Below, one piece after another: positions 1 to 5,459 of a stretch of 5,573 bases of DNA. Position 1 is the first letter of the stretch. Every line of letters begins with the position of its first letter. The position numbers and the translations under genes are program-made. Source of the stretch: Desulfobacteraceae bacterium UBA2771 (GTDB lineage: Bacteria; Desulfobacterota; Desulfobacteria; Desulfobacterales; Desulfosarcinaceae); contig DEIP01000134.1 of the NCBI GenBank assembly GCA_002352605.1, positions 1-5,573 of the forward strand, given 5' to 3'. The notes under the pieces are model-generated. The model had not been told where the DNA came from and did not search any database. It worked only from the letters and a program-made list of their open reading frames with translations.

Positions 1-2
1 GA

Positions 3-1754
3 TCAATCCTTGCATTGGGTGTCCCATGTTTCCGGAGCATGTATTCGCAGCGCCGGCCGTCTCGGTGTGGTCATGGCGCTTTTGCGGCTCGAAACAGCGA
101 TAGCTGCGGCGTTTTTTTCATAGAAGGTCTCGGGCTCGTAGGTCCATCCGGACGCCAGGCGCTTTTCTTCCCGCTGCAATGCGGCATAAAGGTAGCGTCC
201 GATCAGCGGCGCACTGATTCGGGGAAGCCATCCGAACTCCCCATAGATTTTTCGAAGCAGTGATGCCAGTTTTTTGGCCATTGGCGGGGTATTCCGGTAA
301 TGCCTTTGCATGGCCCATACAGCGCCTGCATAGACGCTTCGAAGGGGGGATGCATCTCTGGTCCATCGTTTGCGGATGCGTGCTTGCGGAGCGTTTTTGT
401 AGCGCTGCCAGCCCTTCAGGAGCGTGTCGATCATGCGGGCAAGGCTCGGGCCGTTGACTTCGAAATCCCGCTGGAAGGCGTCCAGGAGAAATTGTTCTTC
501 CCGGCCGTTTAAAATGTGGGGATGGCGGAAATTGAAACGATACTGCCCGTGTGTATCGGCCAGTGAAAATTTGCTTTCCGGCAGCAAGGATCCCTCTTTT
601 TGATGGGCTTCAAAAAGGGGGGTGCCGGGAAGTGGCGTGTAGAGCATGAACTGGTGAAAATCCGAAGCGTGGCCGATGGCATAATTGATCACCCGGTGCA
701 TGCTTTGCGGCGTGTGGTTTTCCAGTCCGATGATGGAGGAGCCCAGCACACGGATACCGTGTGACTGAAGCGTCTGAACCAGCTCTCGGGTATCGATGCC
801 ATTGGTCTTGCGGTACGCGCCGGCTTGGCCCTCCAGGCCCATCCATACGTAGGCGATCCCCAGCCCCACCAGCTGTTCGATGCTGTAGGCGGATAAGACC
901 CGGGCCGAGCTGAACACGTACAGGGACCAGCTTTTTCGGTTCAATTCCATCAATTCCAGCAATCGAAGCGACCTTTTGCGGTGCAATAGAAAATTTTCAT
1001 CCAGCACAAAAAAAGAGTGGACTTTCAGTTTTTTTTCAATATCGCACATGACCGCATAGAGCGCGTCGCCGGTTTCATGAAAATTGATAAATTTTCCCTT
1101 GCCGCCGAACAGGGCCGACGTGGCGCAGAAGTTACAACCGATCGGGCATCCGACCGATGGAATCAGGATCGCGGCCGTATTGCCGTTTTTGTGTTCGCGG
1201 TGCAAAGGGACGCCGAGTATGCGCGTACCGTGGGCGGAATAGGTGACCAGATGCCGAATCGGGGATGTGGCCTCCTGGCCGAGGAACTTGCGAAACCATC
1301 GGATGCCTTCGCCCTTAACGATATGGTCCGCGTCGATGCATCGGCTGAGGTCTGCCTTGTTGGCAATATGACCGCCGATGACGATGGCGGCCCGGGGAAG
1401 ATACCGGCGAACCATCTCGCACATCACCTTCACCTTTCCGATATTCGGAAGGATGCCACTGATTCCTACGATATCGTAGGGATGTGACCGCAGCTCATCC
1501 TCAAACCGGTCAATGCTTGGAAAATCGAGCAGTGTGCACGGCGCCTCGATATTGCTCTGAATCATCATCAGGCCGAAGCTGCGGTGGAACATGCGCAGGG
1601 ATAAACCGCCCTGTACGCGGGTTACCTGATTCTGGTAAAGTTCCATGGGATTGATGGTGCGGCTGCCAAACCTGTCGTTTCGCGCGTAGGGACCAAAAAC
1701 GCTGGAGAGTAAGATTTCGGCCTTGGATCCGAGGGGGTGTACGGAATGTTGCAT
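3..1754 (-). CDS. B12-binding-type radical SAM protein, substrate unknown
   Basis: Complete protein of 583 residues. From the N-terminus it has a Rossmann-like region (about 55-165) resembling a cobalamin-binding domain, with YDIVGISGIL near 93-102 and VIGGH near 125-129. A radical SAM core follows, with the cluster motif CxxxCxxC at Cys203, Cys207 and Cys210, inside PSVGCPIGCNFC. Later core signatures are DENF (252-255), MGLEG (305-309) and TPLPGTP (373-379). A long, helical, Arg/Lys-rich C-terminal region runs from about 385 to 583. Family knowledge: such enzymes bind a 4Fe-4S cluster and S-adenosylmethionine, and many use cobalamin for methylation or ring chemistry. The usual DxHxxG cobalamin-ligand motif is not seen, so cobalamin may bind without a protein histidine ligand, or not at all. 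ATG at 1754 is chosen because GGGAG lies 5 nt upstream; an in-frame TTG at 1766 would add four residues but would place that site inside the gene. No partner gene is adjacent, so the substrate cannot be inferred. The fold call is firm and the function is open. Confidence 0.92.
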   Translation of the reverse strand: MQHSVHPLGSKAEILLSSVFGPYARNDRFGSRTINPMELYQNQVTRVQGGLSLRMFHRSFGLMMIQSNIEAPCTLLDFPSIDRFEDELRSHPYDIVGISGILPNIGKVKVMCEMVRRYLPRAAIVIGGHIANKADLSRCIDADHIVKGEGIRWFRKFLGQEATSPIRHLVTYSAHGTRILGVPLHREHKNGNTAAILIPSVGCPIGCNFCATSALFGGKGKFINFHETGDALYAVMCDIEKKLKVHSFFVLDENFLLHRKRSLRLLELMELNRKSWSLYVFSSARVLSAYSIEQLVGLGIAYVWMGLEGQAGAYRKTNGIDTRELVQTLQSHGIRVLGSSIIGLENHTPQSMHRVINYAIGHASDFHQFMLYTPLPGTPLFEAHQKEGSLLPESKFSLADTHGQYRFNFRHPHILNGREEQFLLDAFQRDFEVNGPSLARMIDTLLKGWQRYKNAPQARIRKRWTRDASPLRSVYAGAVWAMQRHYRNTPPMAKKLASLLRKIYGEFGWLPRISAPLIGRYLYAALQREEKRLASGWTYEPETFYEKNAAAIAVSSRKSAMTTPRRPALRIHAPETWDTQCKD

Positions 1755-1759
1755 GTTGT

Positions 1760-1764
1760 CTCCC
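1760..1764 (-). promoter_or_regulatory. Ribosome-binding site deciding the radical SAM start
   Basis: On the minus strand GGGAG lies 5 nt before the ATG at 1754. It overlaps the alternative TTG codon at 1764-1766, which has no comparable site at the right distance. This favours the ATG. Confidence 0.6.
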
Positions 1765-1766
1765 AA

Positions 1767-2318
1767 AGTGAAATAACGCCAACCTTTGCACGGGGCAGGG
1801 GTTGTTATGAATCACCGCTTCATAAACCGTGGGGGCAAAATCTCAGAAGGGGGAGCAGCAACGAAAGGGGGTCTCCCTCGGCGGTGTTTTCCCATTGTAG
1901 ACAACTGCGGGCGGATAGCAAGGTTCGCTTGCCCCCGTGACAAAAGTATTACCTTCGCACGGGATGGACCGGCGAGGGATGCAAACCGGACCTCTCCGGG
2001 GGTGTCCATCGTGCTCGGCTTTTTGGACCACCGGCGTAAGGTCGGCGGATTCGGTCCCACCGTTCAGTCCACCGGCGACCTCGACGCAGACATGGCCGTA
2101 ATCCGGTGTTTTTACCGGGATATCTCGGGCAAATGCCCCCTTCAGGAACGCCGTCGGTGCATCGCTTCGTCCGTGTCGCCGCCGGCCGTCGGTTGAGGCG
2201 AATGACAAGGTGTGCCAACAAAATGGTTGCCAAAGCCGATTGACAAGGCTATAAGCCGCTTCAACACGCATCCAACCGTACCTCAGTCGTCGATCGGATC
2301 CGGTCGGTTATCGGTTGT
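1767..2318. other. Gene-free, inverted-repeat-rich spacer between divergent genes
   Basis: No convincing gene is present. Reading frames of 80-140 codons exist on both strands, but their products are rich in Cys, Arg, His and Pro, have no recognisable domain, overlap one another on opposite strands and lack good ribosome-binding sites. The sequence can form several stems if transcribed on the plus strand. One is a long-range 11-bp stem (1828-1838 with 1929-1939, including GGGGGCAA with TTGCCCCC). Another is a 10-bp stem with a two-base bulge (1958-1969 with 2004-2013, core GATGGAC with GTCCATC). A third is a compact hairpin at 2101-2121 (CCGGT, 6-nt loop, ACCGG). CCACCGGCG occurs directly at 2028-2036 and 2069-2077. 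GC-rich DNA forms stems readily, so a structured RNA is only a suggestion; a decayed gene or a long regulatory spacer are alternatives. None of the common RNAs I checked by motif (RNase P RNA, tmRNA, SRP RNA, group II intron domain V) matches. Confidence 0.4.
1805..1825. promoter_or_regulatory. Dyad TTATGAA-N7-TTCATAA, candidate operator
   Basis: A perfect inverted repeat with 7-bp arms (1805-1811 and 1819-1825) and a 7-nt spacer lies about 50-70 bp upstream of the divergent radical SAM start. AT-rich arms in an otherwise GC-rich gap and the distance from the gene fit a binding site for a dimeric regulator near that gene's promoter. I cannot name the regulator or define the promoter hexamers. 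A chance dyad remains possible. Confidence 0.3.
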
Positions 2319-2327
2319 TGATATAAA
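2319..2327 (+). promoter_or_regulatory. Possible extended -10 promoter for the helicase operon
   Basis: TG-A-TATAAA matches the extended -10 pattern TGnTATAAT with one mismatch. No good -35 hexamer lies 16-18 bp upstream (TCCGGT at 2299-2304 is poor), as extended -10 promoters can tolerate. Transcription would begin at about 2334-2335, immediately before the hairpin at 2336-2366, leaving a leader of about 58 nt. A more distant upstream promoter is equally possible. Confidence 0.35.
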
Positions 2328-2335
2328 GGTTTGAC

Positions 2336-2366
2336 GCCGTCCGGATTTTCCTGGGCGGCTTTTTTT
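2336..2366 (+). terminator. Intrinsic-terminator-like hairpin in the helicase leader
   Basis: GCCGTCC (2336-2342) pairs with GGGCGGC (2353-2359) with one G-U pair. The inner GGA/TCC can extend the stem past a one-base bulge. Seven T residues follow directly (2360-2366). This is a textbook Rho-independent terminator shape. It ends 26 bp before the helicase ATG, and a ribosome-binding site fills part of that space, so no separate promoter fits downstream. It therefore either ends an upstream RNA or lies in the helicase leader as an attenuator or 5' stabilising hairpin. Confidence 0.75.
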
Positions 2367-2392
2367 ATGGTGCATAATGAGGAGTACAACAG

Positions 2393-4048
2393 ATGGATTT
2401 TAAAACATTGGGCCTCGGGGCCGACCTGCTGCGAGCCCTTGGGGATTTAGGATTCGAAACACCGATGCCGATTCAGGCTGCGGCCCTGCCAAAGCTGCTT
2501 ACCGGGTCCCGGGACTTTATCGGGTTGGCCCGGACCGGCACCGGAAAAACCGCCGCCTTCGGCCTGCCGCTGCTCCAGCGAGTCGACGTGGCCCTGGCAC
2601 GTCCCCAGGGCGTAATCTTGTGTCCCACCCGGGAATTATGCCTGCAGATTACGGACGACCTGAAGCGCTATGGCCGATACATACCCAAGATCCGTGTGGC
2701 TGCGATCTACGGCGGGGCCGGAATCGCCCACCAGATCCGCCAGCTGCGCGATGGCGCCCAGATCGTCGTGGCCACACCCGGCCGTCTGATCGATCTGATG
2801 CGGCGCCGGGCGGCCGATTTATCCCGCGTTGCCTTCTGCGTGCTGGACGAGGCCGACGAAATGCTCAACATGGGCTTCCAGGAAGATATCAACCGGATTC
2901 TGGATCGGATGCCGGCCGAACGGCAAACCTGGCTGTTTTCAGCCACCATGCCGTCAGGGGTCGCCGCCATCGCCGGAAACTATCTCGACGACCCGCACAA
3001 GGTCTCGTTGGGCGGGCACCGGCACCTTGCCCCCAATATCAGCCACACCTGTTACCGGATGCACGAGCGGCACCGCTACGAGGGGCTCAAACGCATTATC
3101 GACTTCACGCCCGGGATCTTCGGTCTGGTGTTCTGCCGTACCCGCAAGGAAACCCAGGTTGTGGCGGAAGCGCTGGTGCAGGACGGCTATCAGGCCGATG
3201 CCCTGCACGGCGACCTGAGCCAGGCACAGCGAGACCATGTCATGGGTAAATTTCGCCGAAAATCGATCCGGCTCCTGGTGGCCACCGACGTGGCCGCCCG
3301 CGGCCTGGATGTGGACGGGATCTCCCATATCATCCACTACAATCTGCCCGATGACCCCGATACGTACACCCATCGCAGTGGCCGGACCGCGCGAGCCGGC
3401 CGTTCGGGGGTCTCCATCGCCCTGGCCACGCCCCGCGAAGTTGGCCGGCTGCGCACCATGGAACGTGCCAACGCCATGCGATTCGAATTCGGAAAATTTC
3501 CCAATGGCCGGGAGATCTGCGAACGACAGCTCGATGGTTTCGTGGGCCGGATCGTCGAGACGCCGGTGGACCGCAAAGCCTTTGCCGATTACCTGCCTGC
3601 GGCCTGCGAGGCCCTGGCGGGTTTCGACCGGGAGGAGTTGATCCTGCGTTTCATGGGTGCCGGCTTCAGTCGTTTCCTGGAAGATTATCGCCAAGCGGGC
3701 GACATCAATGCGGCGGCACGTCCGTCGAATGTCCGTCTGGCTGGCAAAAGCCGTAACGTTCGTACCGAAACAACCGGTGTCCATCGCTTTTTCATCAATG
3801 TTGGCCGCCTCGATAAAATCAATGAAGGTGCCATCGTGCGCCTGGTGTGCGACCATTCCGGCATTCGTTCCGGGCAAATCGGCCGGATCGAACTCAAACG
3901 CGAATTTTCCTTTTTCGAAGTGGCCCGCGGTACTGCGGCCAAGGTCCGGCGAAGCCTGAAGGATGTCCAGCTCGATGGCCGACGGGTCCAGGTGCGGGAC
4001 GCCGGATGCAAAAAAAGCCCGGACCGGCGGGATCGGTTTGCCGCCTGA
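2393..4048 (+). CDS. deaD: DEAD-box ATP-dependent RNA helicase, DeaD/CsdA type
   Basis: Protein of 551 residues with all the DEAD-box helicase motifs. These are the Q motif (Phe21 to Gln28, ETPMPIQ), Walker A ARTGTGKT (46-53), PTREL (78-82), TPGRL (128-132), DEAD (152-155), SAT (183-185), VFCRT (246-250), ATDVAARGLD (297-306) and HRSGRTARAGR (327-337). RecA-like domain 1 spans about 20-205 and domain 2 about 215-370. After a linker, about 464-537 resembles the DbpA/CsdA-type RNA-binding fold, and a short basic tail ends the protein. Family knowledge: these enzymes use ATP to unwind short RNA duplexes in ribosome assembly and mRNA decay, often in the cold. The start is supported by GAGGAG (2379-2384) 8 nt before the ATG. 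The stop codon overlaps the next gene's ATG by one base. The leader holds a terminator-like hairpin, suggesting regulated expression. The helicase identity is certain; deaD rather than another paralogue rests on the C-terminal domain. Confidence 0.96.
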   Translation: MDFKTLGLGADLLRALGDLGFETPMPIQAAALPKLLTGSRDFIGLARTGTGKTAAFGLPLLQRVDVALARPQGVILCPTRELCLQITDDLKRYGRYIPKIRVAAIYGGAGIAHQIRQLRDGAQIVVATPGRLIDLMRRRAADLSRVAFCVLDEADEMLNMGFQEDINRILDRMPAERQTWLFSATMPSGVAAIAGNYLDDPHKVSLGGHRHLAPNISHTCYRMHERHRYEGLKRIIDFTPGIFGLVFCRTRKETQVVAEALVQDGYQADALHGDLSQAQRDHVMGKFRRKSIRLLVATDVAARGLDVDGISHIIHYNLPDDPDTYTHRSGRTARAGRSGVSIALATPREVGRLRTMERANAMRFEFGKFPNGREICERQLDGFVGRIVETPVDRKAFADYLPAACEALAGFDREELILRFMGAGFSRFLEDYRQAGDINAAARPSNVRLAGKSRNVRTETTGVHRFFINVGRLDKINEGAIVRLVCDHSGIRSGQIGRIELKREFSFFEVARGTAAKVRRSLKDVQLDGRRVQVRDAGCKKSPDRRDRFAA

Positions 4049-4974
4049 TGTCTCACCAAAAAGGCATCGACATGGAAATCCGTGAAGGCGACCCTGGCTG
4101 TGGTGAGATGGCCCATGATGGCAACCGATTCGCCCGAACGATCCTCGATTCGTTGACGGCCCACGTGGCGATTTTGGACGAAAACGGATTTATCCTCGCA
4201 ACCAACCGGGCCTGGAAGCGATTTGCCCGGCAAAACCAATTGCAGATGCGCCCGAAAGCGTCAAATGTAAACTATCTCGAAATCTGCGAAAGCGCGAGTA
4301 TCACCGGGAATGATAACGGTTCCGGCATAGCCGAGAAGATACGGGACGTGATTGCCGGCCGGGTGGAGGAGTTCGTCCTGGATTATCCGTGCCACTCACC
4401 CGAGGAGAAGCGGTGGTTTTACATGCGTGTCACCCGGGCGGCGGGTACGGGGCCCATACGCATCGTTGTCAGCCACGAGAATGTCACGGCACTCCGTCTG
4501 ACGGAGAACCGCCTCTGCCGAAACGAGGAGGAATTGCGTCGGGAAACAAGAAAACTGGAAGCGGCCAACACGGCTCTCAAGGTACTCTTGCAACAAAACC
4601 AGGCCGACCATCTCGATATGGAAGCCGATATACTCGACAATGTGCACCGGCTTATTCGTCCCCTATTGACTCGTCTGGAAAACATGGGTTTGCCAAGACA
4701 GGCGAAAGCATTGATCGCCAGCCTGGATGAACGCCTATCCAGGTTGACCGCTCCCTTTTTCAGGCGGTTGTCCAAAATGGGAACCGTGCTCACCCCCCGG
4801 GAAATCGAAGTGGGGGTTTTGATTCGAGAAGGGTGTGGCACCAAGGAGATTGCCACCCAACTGAACCTGAGTATCACCACGGTGAATTTTCATCGACGAA
4901 ACCTGCGTCGAAAATTAAACCTGAGCAACACCCCTACCAATTTGCGAACCTTTCTGATGGGCTTGATGGAATGA
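4048..4974 (+). CDS. PAS domain LuxR-family transcriptional regulator
   Basis: Protein of 308 residues. A PAS sensor-like domain spans about 27-152 (hydrophobic start TILDSLTAHVAILDENG, later RWFYMRVTR, ending IRIVVSHENVTALR). It runs into a charged predicted coiled coil (about 152-190), a helical middle segment (190-245) and a LuxR/GerE helix-turn-helix (about 247-305) beginning LTPREIEV, with TKEIATQLNLSITTVNFH as its DNA-reading core. No signal peptide, membrane helix, response-receiver or kinase domain is seen, so it is probably a cytoplasmic one-component or protein-sensing regulator. The ligand is unknown. The ATG at 4048 is chosen because it overlaps the helicase stop as TGATG, the arrangement expected for translational coupling. 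The in-frame ATG at 4072 has AAGG 7 nt upstream and would give 300 residues, with no domain lost. A longer reading frame upstream of 4048 is a shadow inside the helicase gene. This domain order seems typical of Desulfobacterota, from memory of the family. Confidence 0.9.
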   Translation: MSHQKGIDMEIREGDPGCGEMAHDGNRFARTILDSLTAHVAILDENGFILATNRAWKRFARQNQLQMRPKASNVNYLEICESASITGNDNGSGIAEKIRDVIAGRVEEFVLDYPCHSPEEKRWFYMRVTRAAGTGPIRIVVSHENVTALRLTENRLCRNEEELRRETRKLEAANTALKVLLQQNQADHLDMEADILDNVHRLIRPLLTRLENMGLPRQAKALIASLDERLSRLTAPFFRRLSKMGTVLTPREIEVGVLIREGCGTKEIATQLNLSITTVNFHRRNLRRKLNLSNTPTNLRTFLMGLME

Positions 4975-5001
4975 CGGTTTATTCCCGTCAGTAAACCGTC
5001 A
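4972..5001 (+). repeat. Perfect 10-bp inverted repeat starting on the regulator's stop codon
   Basis: TGACGGTTTA (4972-4981) is repeated inverted as TAAACCGTCA (4992-5001) with a 10-nt loop. The first three bases are the stop codon of the PAS-LuxR gene. CCGTCA also occurs inside the loop (4985-4990) and could pair instead with TGACGG (4972-4977), so two exclusive hairpins are possible. No T tract follows, so it is not a standard Rho-independent terminator. It could protect the 3' end of the operon mRNA, act with Rho, or be a protein-binding dyad upstream of the small gene. Confidence 0.6.
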
Positions 5002-5012
5002 AGTTTCCGGTA

Positions 5013-5039
5013 TTGCGTCCCCCTTCGATTTGGCATAAT
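5013..5039 (+). promoter_or_regulatory. Weak sigma-70-like promoter candidate for the small gene
   Basis: CATAAT at 5034-5039 is a reasonable -10 and TTGCGT at 5013-5018 a partial -35, separated by 15 bp, shorter than optimal. Initiation would fall near 5046, about 34 nt before the small gene's ATG. The 105-bp gap and hairpin before this gene suggest it has its own promoter, but this site is not strong. Confidence 0.3.
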
Positions 5040-5079
5040 TCTAAAAGATCACAATTTACCCAACAAAAGGAGGCCGATC

Positions 5080-5277
5080 ATGATCTGCTCACTCGCAAGC
5101 AAGGTAGAAGAAACCACATTACAGACGATCAAGGATCTGGAAAAGGACCTGGGAAAAACCCTGTTGGCATTCAGCTGTCACGACTGCAATGCCTCGGCAC
5201 TCAGTGCCGACGAATTGCAGAAAGTGCAAGAGGTGGAAAAAAAACTGAGTATTTCTCTGGTAGCCGTGGAGGCATAA
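5080..5277 (+). CDS. Small CxxC protein with an internal duplication, function unknown
   Basis: Protein of 65 residues that I do not recognise as a named family. It is probably real: AAAGGAGG (5066-5073) is a near-perfect ribosome-binding site, with 6 nt between its core and the ATG. There is no signal peptide or membrane segment, so it should be cytoplasmic. Cysteines are at 3, 33 and 36, the last two forming CHDC, which could bind metal or undergo thiol exchange. Residues 14-32 (LQTIKDLEKDLGKTLLAFS) and 46-64 (LQKVQEVEKKLSISLVAVE) align without gaps. Seven positions are identical (L, Q, E, K, L, L, A) and most others conservative, giving two amphipathic helix-strand units 32 residues apart with the CxxC between them. 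The stop codon TAA is also the left flank of a palindromic element, so sequence just beyond the gene is recent. Function is open: a small redox or metal-binding protein or an adaptor are possibilities only. Confidence 0.8.
   Translation: MICSLASKVEETTLQTIKDLEKDLGKTLLAFSCHDCNASALSADELQKVQEVEKKLSISLVAVEA
5275..5277 (+). repeat. Left copy of possible TAA target-site duplication
   Basis: TAA directly precedes the left end and is the stop codon of the small gene. The same three bases follow the right end at 5457-5459. Three bases can match by chance, so this is suggestive only. Confidence 0.45.
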
Positions 5278-5299
5278 GGGTTCGCGAAAAAATAACTTC
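5278..5299 (+). repeat. Left terminal inverted repeat of the MITE-like element
   Basis: The 22-bp left end reads GGGTTCGCG, then AAAAAATAACTTC. It matches the reverse complement of the right end except at two positions (T/C at the fourth base and A/C at the tenth). Confidence 0.85.
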
Positions 5300-5434
5300 G
5301 CAGAATTGGCGCTCAGATTTGGTTCAGGTTTGGCTGATCCGAGAGAGCAAAACCACAGGAATAGCGAGCTATTTCGTGGGTTTTGAGAGTGAGGTATCAG
5401 CCAAAGATGGGCTGAAGCTGAGATGCGAAAATGT

Positions 5435-5456
5435 GAAGTTATTTTTGCGCGAGCCC
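5435..5456 (-). repeat. Right terminal inverted repeat of the MITE-like element
   Basis: The 22-bp right end begins GAAGTTATTTTTGCGC and closes with GAGCCC. Its reverse complement matches 20 of 22 bases of the left end. Confidence 0.85.
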
Positions 5457-5459
5457 TAA
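5457..5459 (+). repeat. Right copy of possible TAA target-site duplication
   Basis: TAA directly follows the CCC end of the element and matches the TAA before its GGG end. Removing the element plus one copy gives a joined site, GGAGGCA-TAA-GCATC, in which the small gene still ends at TAA. Confidence 0.45.

Larger units (their letters stand above)
5278..5456. mobile_element. MITE-like palindromic element, 179 bp, no coding capacity
   Basis: The two ends are 22-bp inverted repeats matching at 20 of 22 positions, starting GGG and ending CCC. Pairing continues inward with interruptions: TTTGGCTGAT near 5319-5328 with ATCAGCCAAA, CAAAACC with GGTTTTG, and ATAGC with GCTAT around a two-base GA loop at 5366-5367, the exact midpoint. 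The whole element can thus fold into one long hairpin. It encodes no transposase, is more AT-rich than its surroundings and is flanked by TAA on each side. These traits fit a miniature inverted-repeat transposable element moved by an insertion sequence elsewhere in the genome. The parent family cannot be named from this window. An alternative is a REP/BIME-like palindrome, but the length and precise ends favour a MITE. Confidence 0.8.

Noticed and set aside
1017..1487. 156-codon open frame on the plus strand
   Set aside because: It is antisense to the radical SAM core, including the cysteine motif region, and has no domain or ribosome-binding site.
1786..2196. 136-codon plus-strand frame in the gap
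   Set aside because: The middle part looks faintly protein-like, but there is no domain and no good ribosome-binding site, and overlapping frames exist on the other strand. Kept only as part of the possible decayed-gene alternative.
2240..2268. TTGACA at 2240-2245 as a -35 box for the helicase
   Set aside because: The hexamer is perfect, but nothing resembling a -10 lies 16-18 bp downstream.
1843..2271. 142-codon minus-strand frame in the gap
   Set aside because: The product is rich in Cys, Pro, Arg and His, without a recognisable domain, and overlaps the plus-strand frame almost completely.
2290..2305. Palindrome around CGGATCCG
   Set aside because: The perfect core is only 8 bp in GC-rich DNA, with no supporting context.
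2954..3877. 307-codon open frame on the minus strand
   Set aside because: It lies wholly antisense to the DEAD-box helicase, whose motifs are unambiguous. Its product has no recognisable domain and is the mirror of a GC-rich coding sequence.
3847..4047. N-terminal extension of the PAS-LuxR frame
   Set aside because: It would overlap the helicase C-terminal domain by 200 bp. The extension is Arg/Pro-rich shadow sequence, and the TGATG junction gives a better start.
5029..5046. TGGCAT as a sigma-54 promoter element
   Set aside because: The required GC of the -12 element is absent at the correct spacing.
5013..5459. 148-codon plus-strand frame across the small gene and the palindrome
   Set aside because: It is out of frame with the small gene that has the strong ribosome-binding site, and its second half is simply a reading of the palindromic element.
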